A stretch of 64,000 bases of DNA from Gonocerus acuteangulatus (Eukaryota > Arthropoda > Insecta > Hemiptera > Coreidae), in assembly GCA_946811695.1 (NCBI GenBank), contig OX328132.1, positions 58,212,197 to 58,276,196 of the forward strand, given 5' to 3'. Shown here piece after piece: positions 47,526 to 58,470 of the stretch. The position numbers were made by a program, and so were the translations under genes. Below the pieces are notes generated by a model, which was given only the letters and a program-made list of their open reading frames with translations, was not told the origin of the DNA and made no database searches. How positions within the stretch are numbered: the first letter of the stretch is position 1; every line of letters starts with the position of its first letter.

Positions 47526-48464
47526 TGCAGATTTGTACACCTATGTTTTCCACATTGAATACTTTTGAAGGAACTCCACTGGAATTCTGCATTGAAGAGA
47601 ACTCCAGACCATTGCATTGATGAGGTTTCAAACAATTGAAGGTTATGATATTTTTAACCTACCAAAGAAATTGTCGATTACTTCACTTATAGAATCTAAA
47701 AAGGGTGGTTTTAGCTTAGAAAATTTAAACGCTCCTTTATCGCTAAATATATATTAAAAACAAAAATATCTATGTTTAAGACATCCAAATAAGTAAATAC
47801 CCATTTTCCTTTTAAAATCTATTCATACTTCGGAAAGCGTTTTAAGCTGCGAGCTGCTTTACAAGGAATATATCAAAGTGAAGAATTAGCTCATTTGGTC
47901 AATACAAAGTTTTATTTATAATATTTAATATATTACTTAATAAAATTCTCCAATCAATAAAAATACTGTGTTAAGAAAGATGGTTATTTTTATTTGAAAT
48001 TAGAATTTTCTTTAAAGTATGAACTTAAATTCAAGAATTTATTAAATCACTATCACGAACAAGAAACAGGAGTTTAAGGTACAGTTGACCAGCCACAGCG
48101 GGGGGCCGATGTGAACCCCATGACGCGGACGATATGGGTCAGTACCCAATCTAATATTTTAAACGTTCGTTTGGGATAAATGAGAAAACACATTCTTGAG
48201 AGATTTATAACGCCATTATGGTCCAATTTGTTACAAATAAAATAAATAAACTGTGTACAACCAAGCACGTTTCAACACTTAGGAACCAAGGTATGACCAT
48301 AGATTTAGAAAGGATAGATGTCTAACTCCCCACTTTTTATTGAAGCACCCCAACATTCTGGCGGCCATTTTGTCTTGGGGATAAACAATGTTAGTTGTGC
48401 CTGGACAGTTCTTGTAGTTTCTTCGAAATATTGTGTTGAATATTATTCTAATATTAGTGCAACT
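47526..48464. promoter_or_regulatory. Divergent intergenic region between POMGNT1 and the THAP exon
   Basis: About 940 bp separates the two start codons on opposite strands. It includes a GC-richer part at 48070-48130 and a YY1-like CGGCCATTTTG at 48361-48371. A shared promoter is plausible but unproven. Confidence 0.4.
48296..48384 (-). repeat. 100 bp inverted repeat flanking the THAP exon, left copy
   Basis: On the minus strand it contains TCCCCAAGACAAAATGGCCG and CTTTCTAAATCTATGG, matching 49332-49432 in opposite orientation. The CAAAATGGCCGCC block resembles a YY1 site (CAANATGGCGGC), often found at promoters. Confidence 0.6.
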
Positions 48465-48535
48465 ATGGTTCAATCATGCTGTGCTTATGGGTGTACTAAC
48501 AAAGCTAAAAAAGGATCGGATATTCACTTTTTTTC
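48465..48535 (+). CDS. First coding exon of a THAP zinc-finger protein gene (partial)
   Basis: ATG 48465 opens 23 codons plus two bases, then a consensus donor gtaagt (48536). MVQSCCAYGCTNKAKKGS starts like human THAP1 (MVQSC-AYGC), the first half of a C2CH THAP DNA-binding domain; Cys6 and Cys10 would be the first zinc ligands. From memory, the first coding exon of human THAP1 also ends at coding base 71, exactly this length. The rest of the domain (Trp, CxxH, AVPxxF) was not found on this strand to 64000, so either the intron is longer than 15 kb or this is a detached relic. The exon sits between two inverted copies of a 100 bp repeat, so a link to THAP-type transposases is possible. Confidence 0.55.
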
Positions 48536-48579
48536 GTAAGTACTTACAACTTCATTATCAAATTTTCTTACTGAAGTAT

Positions 48580-48623
48580 CACATGTTGTTACTGACTTTG
48601 GAAAAAGTCAGTAACAACATGTG
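48580..48623. repeat. Perfect 20 bp hairpin
   Basis: Arm CACATGTTGTTACTGACTTT, loop GGAA, and the exact complement. It lies 44 bp after the THAP exon donor. Confidence 0.95.
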
Positions 48624-49331
48624 AAAGCGTATTTCGAACAAAACGTTTTTAAAACTTACCTTTTAGCATAATAACATGAATCCTGCATCACTTACTTTTT
48701 CATTCATAGAGAAAAACCTCAGCTACAGATTATTACATGAACAGGTATACAATATATTATACTATATTTAAAAAAGAAAAAAACTTACAAATAATGAATA
48801 TAATTTAAGTTTTTTTTTTAATAACACTATGACATAATGTTGGTTATACTATATTAAACCTTAATTAAATACTTCATTTTTAATTATATATTTTTTATGG
48901 ATATTTATATGTGTATCATACATTATTTTCTTTAAGAAAATTTAACCCCGGCAGTTTGGTTTTGATTTTCCTTAAAAGGATATTACCATTAAATGATTCC
49001 ATTATGCTTTTTAAAATAAGGGCTAATTTATTTTCCACCCCGCTTTCACTAAAAAACTCGTAAAATAATTTTTTCTTGCAATTTATTTATTACAACTATT
49101 AATTTATTCAGAAAACAACGAAAAACTCAACTAATTTGATGATTTTATTTTCTTGAAAAAGCTGTGTTCTGATATTTGTGAGGACTTAGTTTGTGTTTTT
49201 AGTTACATAATTATATAATATAATATTCTAATAATATTTGTACTTGAATAAAAATGCAAAATACTGCGCTATATGGGAGAAAATCGGTCAAATTAAAGCA
49301 TTAGGGCTAGTGGACATATGACCCTCTCTCC

Positions 49332-49432
49332 CCACAACAAGATGGCGGCTCTCCAGTTAGGCCTGCTTCACTTTTTCCCAGGAAAACCAGCAGAGTTAGT
49401 CATCTACTCCTTTCTAAATCTATGGGTATGAC
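49332..49432 (+). repeat. 100 bp inverted repeat flanking the THAP exon, right copy
   Basis: Contains TCTCCCCACAACAAGATGGC, a GTTAGTCATCTA block and CCTTTCTAAATCTATGG, as in the left copy. CAAGATGGCGGC is a perfect YY1-type core. Confidence 0.6.
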
Positions 49433-49922
49433 ACATACAAGGAATTATGGGAAACATTCCACTGCTAACATAATAGGTGACAACATTCAAATATTATAAA
49501 TTGCAGCATATTTATTTTAGCGAAATTCCAAAATATCTAACATGAAACATTTATTTCAGAAAATTTCTATCTATTTCTAAAAGCTTACAATGGTGTTTCA
49601 TAAATAGTGCTTTCTTAATAGCAAAGATTGCTATCCCAATAACAATTTGTGCCACGGAACTACAAAATATCATAGCTCCGTCGTTAAGATGATTCTTTGC
49701 CTTGTATATCTATTTTCTTTGTATTATAAAATTATTGCTCTTTATTCTAAATAATTTATTTTAAAAATGACAGGTCATGTATTTAAAACACTTCAATTTC
49801 TAATGATTATCCTTTACTTTTTGCTCTACATGTTTTACGTCACAGGGCACCTTCGGGAGCAATTTAATTATATACATTTGAGCCCGAACCTAGGAATATC
49901 TTTCAGAGAATTCGTATTCTGT

Positions 49923-50187
49923 ACATGGGCGTATATAGGGGGGGCTGAGGGGGGCTGCAGCCCCCCCACGAAATTTTAATTTGATCGGTAAAAATTTCAT
50001 AAAACCCTTAAAAATAAATAAGATCATTTAGTTCATAAAACATATTCTATTTTGGGTGTAATAGCGTTTAAGTTGGCTAAAACTCTTCCAAGATCTAAAT
50101 TGTTAGTATTCCATACACCGGAAATGGTCTCAGCCCCCCCCCCGAAATTTTCCCAGCCCCCTCCGAAATTTTCTATATACGACCATG
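49923..50187 (+). repeat. G-rich MITE family F, copy 2
   Basis: Starts GGGCGTATATAGGGGGGGCT, has the palindrome GGGCTGCAGCCC, an AT-rich middle and ends in C-runs with GAAATTTT and TATATACGACC, so the ends share an inverted CGTATATA. About 260 bp. Confidence 0.75.
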
Positions 50188-50392
50188 ATTCTGTACCACT
50201 GTACCGAAGTCACCCTTTGAAATCAGACAAGCAGAATGATTAACATTTACTAGAATAATTAAACGAATGTCTGCTATAAATAATTATCTAATGCAGCGAC
50301 GAAGTTTACTGGTAATTTTTAGAAACAGAAATGATCATCATGTTGTGAAAGTAAAAGAATCTGAAAATTTTAAAAAGGAAGATGGTTATAAG

Positions 50393-50625
50393 CCATGGGC
50401 GTATATAAGGAGGGCTGAGGGGCTGAAGCCCCCCCCCCCCCCCCCGAAAGTTTGGTTTGATGGTAAAAATGTGTCATTAAACCCTTAAGTTCATAAAAAA
50501 ATATGTTATTTTAGGTGTAATAGCGTTTTAGTTGCCTAAAACTATTCCAAGTTCTAAATTGTTAGTATTCCATACCCCGGAAATGGTATAAGCAACTTTT
50601 CCTTGGGCGTATATAAGAGGGGGGG
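50393..50625 (+). repeat. G-rich MITE family F, copy 3
   Basis: Starts GGGCGTATATAAGGAGGGCT, has a long C-run and the same middle block (TAATAGCGTTTTAGTTGCCT), and ends near 50600 with a second GGGCGTATATAAGAGGGGG, which suggests a start of a further copy. Confidence 0.7.
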
Positions 50626-50814
50626 GGCTTCTTGACTCTAAGACAATGAGAATACCAAAAAGTGAGCATATCGAGTTCAAATAGAAAAAAAAAATGTTAT
50701 GTATAAAAAATAACTTTTTTCGAAAAGGAATATAAAAGATAAGAATGGAACAAAAATTTGAAGTTACTTTAAAGCTAATATTCGATTTCATAACTATTAT
50801 GTAACGTTTGGGTA

Positions 50815-51344
50815 TGTAAGGCCCCGTTTTCCCTTTGTCTTTGTTAAGTGAATAAGAATGAGAGAAAAGGTTGGCTGCCCATCTCTAGAGATGTGAGAAC
50901 CACGAATCAGCAAACGTTGCGTCTGGGTTGTTGGAACTGCACGTGGCTGATTCGTAAGATTCTCGGAAGATTTAAGACCTGACAAGAGTTTCTAGTCCAG
51001 CCACCTGCTAAAGCAGGAGTGGGGCACAATGGGTATAAAAAGCTGGCTTACCTCCGACGGGGGAGAGTCCACGCCCGTTCCTGAGGTCTTGGCCGCGATG
51101 GCGATGAGAGGTAAGTCAGTTCCAAAATATGCTCCAACCTCCCCAAATGATATGTGATTACTCTTATCTAGCGGTTTCTCTCTCACTCAACCTTTTCTCT
51201 CGTCTTAGCGATGTTTTATGATATTTATGTATGTGTTAGTAACCTCAGTGTAAATTATAGTTTTGAAAGGAATTTCCGCTTCTCTAAAATATTTCCCCAT
51301 TATCTATTCCTTTAAATCCCGTCCTTGCTAATCGGCCCCTTACA
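50815..51344 (+). repeat. 5' LTR of gypsy element
   Basis: A 530 bp direct repeat of 57941-58470, identical by eye. A TATAAAA box at 51034-51040 is the likely promoter. A donor-like GAGGTAAGTC near 51108 and an acceptor-like pyrimidine run ending CTTAG near 51209 could mark a leader intron. Short minus-strand open frames inside the LTR are taken as chance. Confidence 0.97.
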
Positions 51345-51346
51345 AA

Positions 51347-51364
51347 TGGTGTCAGGTGTGGGGT
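51347..51364 (+). promoter_or_regulatory. Primer binding site, tRNA-Leu type
   Basis: TGGTGTCAGGTGTGGGG begins 2 bp after the 5' LTR. Its complement ends in TGACACCA, as eukaryotic tRNA-Leu 3' ends do. The 18 bp match to the host tRNA was not checked. Confidence 0.8.
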
Positions 51365-51674
51365 TCACTGCGAATAATTTTAAAGAAGCGAGTGAAGGAG
51401 CTTGCAGAGTAGCGAGTAGCTAGGAGACGGCGGGGGGGGGGGGAGCTGAGAAAGCGACTCTTATCTTCTCGCGAGGCTGTAGCGGGCAGCGGGGGCTAGC
51501 TTATCGTGTTCGCTGCAATCGGACACGCTGTTTACATCGGGCACTCTGTTGATGATTACGGTGTAAGATATGGGATAATATCTTAGCGTATTATTATACG
51601 GCCCGTGATTTAGTTTTTTTTTGTAAGGGTTTTTGTAATATAGGCGTGCGGGTACTTATTTTAAAGCACATAAG

Positions 51675-54305
51675 ATGGCGAATCCAGAAGAACTAATTAC
51701 GAACCTGAAGGGCCAACTAGAGGAGGCTTTAAAGGCTAATCAGTTATTTAAGGAAGAACTAACAAAGTCCCGGGAGTCAGCACGAATGTCGGGGTCTATG
51801 GCGCCGAGGCGGGATATGTCCTTACAGGCGATGGTAGCACCTTGGTCAGGCGATGATTCTTCGGTCCCTGTCACTGACTACTTGAATGGACTGGAATTAG
51901 TAGCAGATAGTGGGCAATGGGAGGATAAAGATATGGCGCTCGTGGTCCGGATGCGCCTCAAGGGCTCAGCCGCGTCTTTTCTGGCGAGTCGTACCGATTT
52001 ACAAGGGCCCGGGGTGCCCTACGACACTATAAAGGTGGCTCTCTTGGAAAGGTTTAGGGAGGTTAGGCGTCACGAACAGTTTTTACTACAATTGAGCAAC
52101 ATGAGGCAGGAAAAAGGGGAGGGGGTCAGAGCGTTTGCCGACCGCTGCCGTAAGCTAGGGGAAAAATCCTGTGGGGCATCAGGTTCCGAGGAGGAACGCA
52201 AGGGTGCAAGGAACCTTTTGGACAAAGTTGTCCTGTCAGCTTATTTGTCGGGGCTGAAGGGAGAGATAGGACAGCTAACCCGTCTTAGCTTCCCTTCTAA
52301 TTTGCAAGGGGCTGTCGAAAGGGCCACTGCTATCGAGGAGGAGCTGGGCCGAGGAGAGTCGCAGCATTTTACGTGTAGAGAAGTGGTAGCTGTGGAATTT
52401 TGTGAGGGAGATGAACCTCTAGGACTTGAAGAAAAGGGAGTAGCCGTTGCAGCGAGCGAGCGAAAGGAAGCGTGTTTTAGGTGCGGAGTCAGGGGTCACT
52501 TCGCCCGTGACTGTCGAAGGGCATGGCAACCAGTTAGAGGTACAGGCCGTCAGAATATGCGGTGCTATCAGTGTAATGGGGTTGGTCATATAGCCAGAGA
52601 GTGCAAGGGCAACCAAGATCGGGGGGACAAGCGTATAAATGACCTACGAAAAACTTGCGGGGTGCCCCGCCTTATTATCCCAGTAAAGGTAAATGGGCAA
52701 GACTTGGAGATGATGGTAGATACGGGAGCGGACATCACAGTTCTTAATCGGCCTGCGCCGGGGGCGGGGCTTCAGCCAGTTTCTTTTAAGGTCCGCGGTG
52801 TAACAGACCATTTATTGCCGCTGGAAGGGGAACAAGTCGTGGACATTGAACTCCCAGGGTTTTCTTTCCGACACAGGGTCGCCGTAGCCCGGGTGCTCCC
52901 CTCGGGAGGGGGAATCCTCGGTCGAGACTTGCTAGGCCGCGTTGGAGCTAGAATAAGTATAGGTGGAAGGAATTACGACTTGGGGACCCTTACCACTTCT
53001 CTTGGGGTGTCTTCGACAGAGACGGTAACCGAGGCTCAAAGTGAAGAAAGAGACAGGAAGTGGATCGAGGGGGTCGTGGCTAGGACCCGTATCTTGGAAG
53101 AGAAGTGGTCTTGCCCCGGTGCAGGAGTTAGTTCGTCAAACATTATCAGTACTGCCGGATCCGCAGGGGGTTGTACCGTTAGCCAGAAGAGTAGCTCCGG
53201 AGACGCTCATACAATAAGTAATGGCTCCGGGCGCAAAGCACGCCGGAGGGAACGGAAATCTCCTTATGTCAGATTGTGCCAGGAGGTATCCATTCCGGCT
53301 TATTCTGAGGCGACAGTGGCTGTTCGAGTGCCTGCGGCCATAAGGCGGGGTAATATTTTAATTGAGCCACTAGAAGGGCTTACATCTGGAGTGCGCACAG
53401 GGCGTAGCGTGAGTGAGGTCGTGGAGGGATCCGCGTGGATACAGGTGGTTAATCTCAGTGGAGGGTCAGTCGTACTACGTCGTGACTCCCCTCTTGGTAG
53501 GGTTGAGGAAGGTAATTGGTCACTGGCAGAAGGTCAAGGTGAGTCCCCCACCAAAGCGAAACAAACCGTAAAGACAGGGTTGGACCTACAGGAGAAGCTC
53601 CGACACCTCCCCGTGGTAGAAAAGAAGCCCTTGTTGGAGCTTCTTTCTCGCTTCCAGGATCTCTTCGAAGAGCCCAGAGGGGAAGGTTGCGCGCTACCCG
53701 TCCAACATCGGATAGTTACGGGTAATGCCCGACCTGTGGTGAAGAGACCGTATAGGGTCCCGTACGCGGAGAAAGCCGTGGTGGCGGAGCAGCTGAATTC
53801 TATGCTGGAAAGGGGTATAATTACGCCCTCCACTAGCCCCTGGCAGGCTCCAGTTGTACTAGTAAAAAAGAAATCGCCGGATGGGGAGGTGCGATATCGG
53901 TTTTGCACTGATTTCCGGGGGCTTAATGCCGTTACTCGGGTGGACACATACCCTCTACCCCTGATTCAGGAAACCCTAGAACAGCTCGGCAATTGCCGGT
54001 ACTTTAGCACACTGGACTTAGCCAGTGGATACCATCAAATCCCCATAGCCCCGGAAGACCAGGAGAAGACAGCGTTCACCACCGAGGGAGGCCATTTCGA
54101 GTACAGGAAAATGGCTTTCGGATTGGCAGGGGCTCCGGCTACCTTCCAAAGGTTGATGGAACAGCTATTAGGTCGTCTAAAGGGTACCGGCTGTTTTGTC
54201 TATCTCGATGACGTAGTGGTGTACAGCGCCACACTCGGTGAGCATATCGCCCGGCTGGAGGAAGTATTTAACTTACTTCGCGGGGCGAATTTAAAGGTCA
54301 ACTAA
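51675..54305 (+). pseudogene. gag-pol part 1: gag, zinc knuckles, protease, reverse transcriptase (ends in premature stop)
   Basis: 876 codons from ATG 51675, after a 330 bp leader. Residues 1-250 are gag-like. Two CCHC zinc knuckles CX2CX4HX4C (CFRCGVRGHFARDC, CYQCNGVGHIAREC) lie at about 267-311. The aspartic protease motif VDTGADITVLN is near 350, and reverse transcriptase follows from about 650 with LDLASGYHQIP and the catalytic YLDDVVVYS near 845. The TAA at 54303-54305 cuts the frame just after the RT palm, and the same frame continues open beyond it, so gag and pol were one polyprotein. This stop should abolish RNase H and integrase unless read through. Confidence 0.93.
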
Positions 54306-55826
54306 CGAAAGTGTACATTCGCGGCCAAGGAGGTCATGTACTTAGGGCATGTGGTGACTGACAGTGGAGTCAAACCCGACCCTGGAAAGGTGGAAGCAGT
54401 GAAAACCTTTCCGAAACCACGGAATGCACGCGAGGTACGTAGCTTCCTCGGTTTAGCGAGCTACTATCGCCGTTTTATCCCGGAGTTCGCAAGTAGGGCG
54501 AAAGCCCTTACTGAGCTAACAAAGACTCGAGCTACTTTTGTCTGGGAGCCTGCGCAGGAGAAATCATTCGCGGACCTGAAGGAGGCCTTGACCTCCGACC
54601 TTCTACTAGTGTATCCGGACTTCCGAGACCCCTTCGTGCTCTCTACGGACGCTTCCGGAGTAGCTCTTGGGGCTGTGTTGTCTCAAGTGCAGGGAGGCGT
54701 CGAGAGGCCCATTTGCTATGCCAGCAGGCAATTGAAGGGGCCGGAATGTAACTACTCTGCCACTGAACGAGAGTTGTTGGCGGTCGTTTGGGCGACAAAG
54801 CTCTTTCGATGTTACTTGCTTGGGCGAAAATTTAAGTTAATTACCGACCATGCTGCTCTTAAATGGATGCTAAGTCTGAGGGACCCCTCTTCTCGGCTGA
54901 CTCGATGGGCCTTGCGCCTTGAGGAATTCGAATATGTCGTTGAACACAAGCCCGGAGTGAATCATAAAAATGCAGACGCGCTAAGCCGCTCCGTTGCTGA
55001 GATACGGACCCGGTACCCCCTCACCCGGAGCCACATCCGGAGGGCCCAAGAGCAAGATGACTGGTGCCAGAAGCTGGCAAGGAAGGGCGGTAGTGCCAGG
55101 GCCGATGCAGAAGGATTGTGGTACTGGGCTGTTGATCTCGAAGGGAGTGATTGGCGTCTCCTAGTTCCGGAGTCGCTTAGGCTAAAGATCCTCGAATACC
55201 ACCATTCGAAGCCATGGGCGGGACACCCGGGTATAGAACGCACGCTTGCCAACTTAAGGGGGTCCTTTTATTGGCCCTCTATGGAGAAGGATGCACGGAA
55301 CTTCGTTGAGAGCTGCCATAGGTGTGCTCAGCGAAAGAGCCCACCAGGCCTGAAGGTGCCTCTGGAAGTGCCGTATGTGGCCAGTGGCCCATTCGAGCAA
55401 GTGTCATTAGATATTTTTGGCCCTCTACCAAGGTCAAGGAGAGGGCATAGATATCTACTGACTTTTATCGAAAATTTTACGAGGTACGCCGAAGCAATCC
55501 CTATAAAGGAGCAGACCGCTCAAGAGACGGCCGTAGCCTTTGTGGAGAATATTGTGACGAGACATGGTGTGCCAAAGAGGCTGCTCACTGATCAAGGGAG
55601 AAACTTTGTTTCTTCTCTCTTCAAGGAAGTATGCAGAGCTCTTGGGATAAAAAAGCTGCAGACTACAGCCTATCATCCGGAGTGCAATGGCATGGTAGAA
55701 CGCCTCCATCGCACGATCACGGATTCGATCACACATTTTGTGCGGCGGGATGGTAGAGATTGGGACCGTTGGGTCCCTTATGCAGTTATGGCCTACCGAG
55801 CCATCCCCCACTCCTCGACTGGGTAA
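54306..55826 (+). pseudogene. gag-pol part 2: RT thumb, RNase H, integrase core
   Basis: Same frame as part 1; the first ATG is at 54336, within RT (VMYLGHVV). RNase H follows with the STDASGVALGAVLSQ motif. The integrase zinc domain (HH...H...C..C near 55200-55330) and the DDE core have all three acids visible: LDIFGPLP, LTDQGRNF and YHPECNGMVERL. The frame stops at 55826 just after HSSTG, where the integrase similarity jumps to another frame. Confidence 0.92.
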
Positions 55827-56860
55827 TTGGGGGCAATTACCTACTTTTAGGACGGGAGTTAGTCACCCCTTTCGACTGCGATCTAGGGCCTAGCTTGAAC
55901 CAGGAGGACCGAGATAGGCTCTTACCGGAAGATCATGTGATACAGGTACGGAAGCGGCTTTCGGAAGCATATCGAGAGGCGTTGGTACGATCCGAGCGAT
56001 GTTATCAACGTCGAACAGCCTTCGTAAACTCTTGGAGGAAAGAGCGCCAGCTAGCAGCGGGGGACTGGGTGTACTTAAATGTGCCAGCGGTCAAACCGGG
56101 CCACTGTCCGAAGTTCCACCGTCCATGGACGGGGCCGCATCAAGTCACCCGTGTACTCTCCCGGGTTAATTATGAGGTCGAGCTGTCTACCGGGGCGCGA
56201 GCAGTTGTGTACATCAACCGCCTTAAGAAGGCCGCGACTAAGGGGAATATGGATCCGGAGAGAGAGGAGGCTGAAACGGCTAATAGGTCGTACCGCGAAG
56301 AACAGGACGAGGAAGAGGCCAACGACGAGTGGTCTTGGGCGATGGAGCCAGGGCTTCCATATGACTTAAATTACCAGACGCCAGACCGGGCTGGTGACGC
56401 GGAAGAAGGGGAAAGCGAGGCAAGGGCGACCGATCATTCTGACTGTCCCGTGAGTGCGGGGGCATCCCCTTCGTGTCCAGATCCTAGTTGTCCTCTCGGC
56501 GGCCAGTTTTCGTCGCCACCTTCGGAAACGACTACCCCCGATGAGGTCCTATCCGACTCAGCCCTATCTGAGGGAGAAGTAGGTCAAGAGGAGGAAGCCG
56601 AACGGAGCGGTTCACCCCAGCCTATAGGACGGGTGGAGGGCGCAAATGAGGGGGGGAGGCACCGCGAAAGATCCGGACGTTTATACGGCCGACGGGGCAT
56701 AGACTCCCAGCCTGCGAGTGGGCGTCGTTCCTCCTCTAGTTCTCCGAGCAACGACCCCAAGGATGCCACCTGGACGCCAGGAGTGCGGGAACAGGGACCA
56801 CGGCCACGATCACCATATTCCCTCCGGAGGAGAGGCGTTCAGAGACCTAACGATGAGTAG
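55827..56860 (+). pseudogene. gag-pol part 3: integrase C-terminal region and acidic tail, shifted frame
   Basis: Similarity resumes in a different frame (open from about 55760) with YLLLGRELVTPFD, the usual segment after the integrase core, so a small indel lies near 55815-55835. The next 150 residues fit an integrase C-terminal domain (WVYLNVPAVKPGHCPKFHRP, then WTGPHQV). The last 190 residues are Glu/Ser/Arg/Pro-rich and low in complexity, with no envelope or chromodomain signature that I recognise. Stop TAG 56858-56860. Confidence 0.85.
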
Positions 56861-57921
56861 GGGTGGGACGCGCTTAGGAAAAGAGCTAAATCGCCAGTAA
56901 ACGACTCCTAAACATCTACTTACCGGGCTGTCATCGCGGGTGATTCTAGAGTTCTGACTATTGGCATGAAAATTTGAGTTATATTACAATGTCGTGGGTT
57001 ACGCGCCTGGGCAGGGTGGTTTGTAAACTTTCAAGAAAATTTCCGAAAAAGGAAGCAAAAGTTTAAACCAATCTTTCACACATCACAAACCCTTTTCCAT
57101 AGTTCCCTGTACCTTTCCTCGTCCTATCAAAAGCCCAGAAAACAGAGTAACGGAATTCCTATATATAATCAAAAAATTACACAACGGAGGCACTTCGATG
57201 AATGGAAAGTTGAGTAGAGAGATGCTAGGTCCAAGAGAGATGACTCTGATTTTGGGGAAGGAGAGAGAGGCTCTGCCAATTGGACTGACACTCCTCTCGG
57301 AGGGAAGCTGATGTCATGATAAACATGTAACCAAATTTCAGAAGTAGATCTCATCGCCACTAATACTGGAGTAGTAGCATTGGACAATTCCAGATCAGAA
57401 GATGTTGCTTCATCGAATTCTTGTCCTGCCCTTAACGAAATTAAGACAGGAAGGATGGTTACAGCTCAGCCGGAGAGGGGCGTTCTTCTTGAAGAGTTGA
57501 AACGAGGAAGCCTACGCAATCCTTCGGTATTAGGATAGAGCCTGATGTGGACCTAGGATACCTTAGATCTGTCCTGCCGAGTTCTTTCACAGAGAAACAC
57601 CTTCCTGTATAGTCTCGTCATTTCGCCAGAAGATGAACACGTCAAAAGAATGGTGGCAGTGGACTTTGGTGAATCTTGGATCTTCGACCACATGGATTTG
57701 GGACGAGCACAAGAAGCTATTGTGGAATACCATGCTTAAAACAATTCGCCTCCTTCTTCGATGCAGCGGAAAGTTTCGTGACAGCGATAACAGAGTGGAT
57801 ATAGGACCGCTCGTAAATAAAGTGATTGTGAAAATAGTGTTCTGTATAGTTAGAGAATAATAGTAACTTAAGGACGGGTAGTGTTAAAGGTAAAGTAATG
57901 TTCCAAGGGAAACATGACTTT
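56861..57921 (+). other. Non-coding 3' region of gypsy element
   Basis: About 1.06 kb between the pol stop and the polypurine tract. No open frame longer than about 75 codons is seen, and no signal peptide or envelope-like membrane segments. Confidence 0.6.
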
Positions 57922-57937
57922 AAAAAAAATCGGGGGG
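57922..57937 (+). promoter_or_regulatory. Polypurine tract of gypsy element
   Basis: An A-run followed by a G-run (AAAAAAAATCGGGGGG) directly upstream of the 3' LTR, the expected plus-strand primer. Confidence 0.8.
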
Positions 57938-57940
57938 TGA

Positions 57941-58470
57941 TGTAAGGCCCCGTTTTCCCTTTGTCTTTGTTAAGTGAATAAGAATGAGAGAAAAGGTTGG
58001 CTGCCCATCTCTAGAGATGTGAGAACCACGAATCAGCAAACGTTGCGTCTGGGTTGTTGGAACTGCACGTGGCTGATTCGTAAGATTCTCGGAAGATTTA
58101 AGACCTGACAAGAGTTTCTAGTCCAGCCACCTGCTAAAGCAGGAGTGGGGCACAATGGGTATAAAAAGCTGGCTTACCTCCGACGGGGGAGAGTCCACGC
58201 CCGTTCCTGAGGTCTTGGCCGCGATGGCGATGAGAGGTAAGTCAGTTCCAAAATATGCTCCAACCTCCCCAAATGATATGTGATTACTCTTATCTAGCGG
58301 TTTCTCTCTCACTCAACCTTTTCTCTCGTCTTAGCGATGTTTTATGATATTTATGTATGTGTTAGTAACCTCAGTGTAAATTATAGTTTTGAAAGGAATT
58401 TCCGCTTCTCTAAAATATTTCCCCATTATCTATTCCTTTAAATCCCGTCCTTGCTAATCGGCCCCTTACA
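57941..58470 (+). repeat. 3' LTR of gypsy element
   Basis: 530 bp copy of the 5' LTR with no difference found by eye, followed by the GGTA target duplication. Confidence 0.97.

Larger units (their letters stand above)
50815..58470 (+). mobile_element. Ty3/gypsy LTR retrotransposon, nearly full length, coding region broken
   Basis: The element is 7656 bp. It has LTRs of 530 bp at both ends beginning TGTAAGG and ending TTACA, a GGTA target duplication (50811-50814 and 58471-58474), a tRNA primer site, gag-pol in the order gag, protease, reverse transcriptase, RNase H, integrase, and a polypurine tract. This order defines Ty3/gypsy (Metaviridae). No envelope-like open frame is seen between the pol end (56860) and the 3' LTR. 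The pol frame has one in-frame stop (54303-54305) and one frameshift near 55825. The inside is clearly richer in GC than the flanks. Confidence 0.97.

Noticed and set aside
50992..51186. Minus-strand open frames of 62-64 codons in both LTRs
   Set aside because: They are present in both copies only because the LTRs are identical; no family resemblance or start context.
53534..53947. 137-codon minus-strand open frame inside pol
   Set aside because: Shadow of the GC-rich pol frame, as are those at 54962-55252, 55455-55811 and 56584-56769.
56861..57940. An envelope gene in the gypsy element
   Set aside because: No long open frame, signal peptide or membrane segment seen there.
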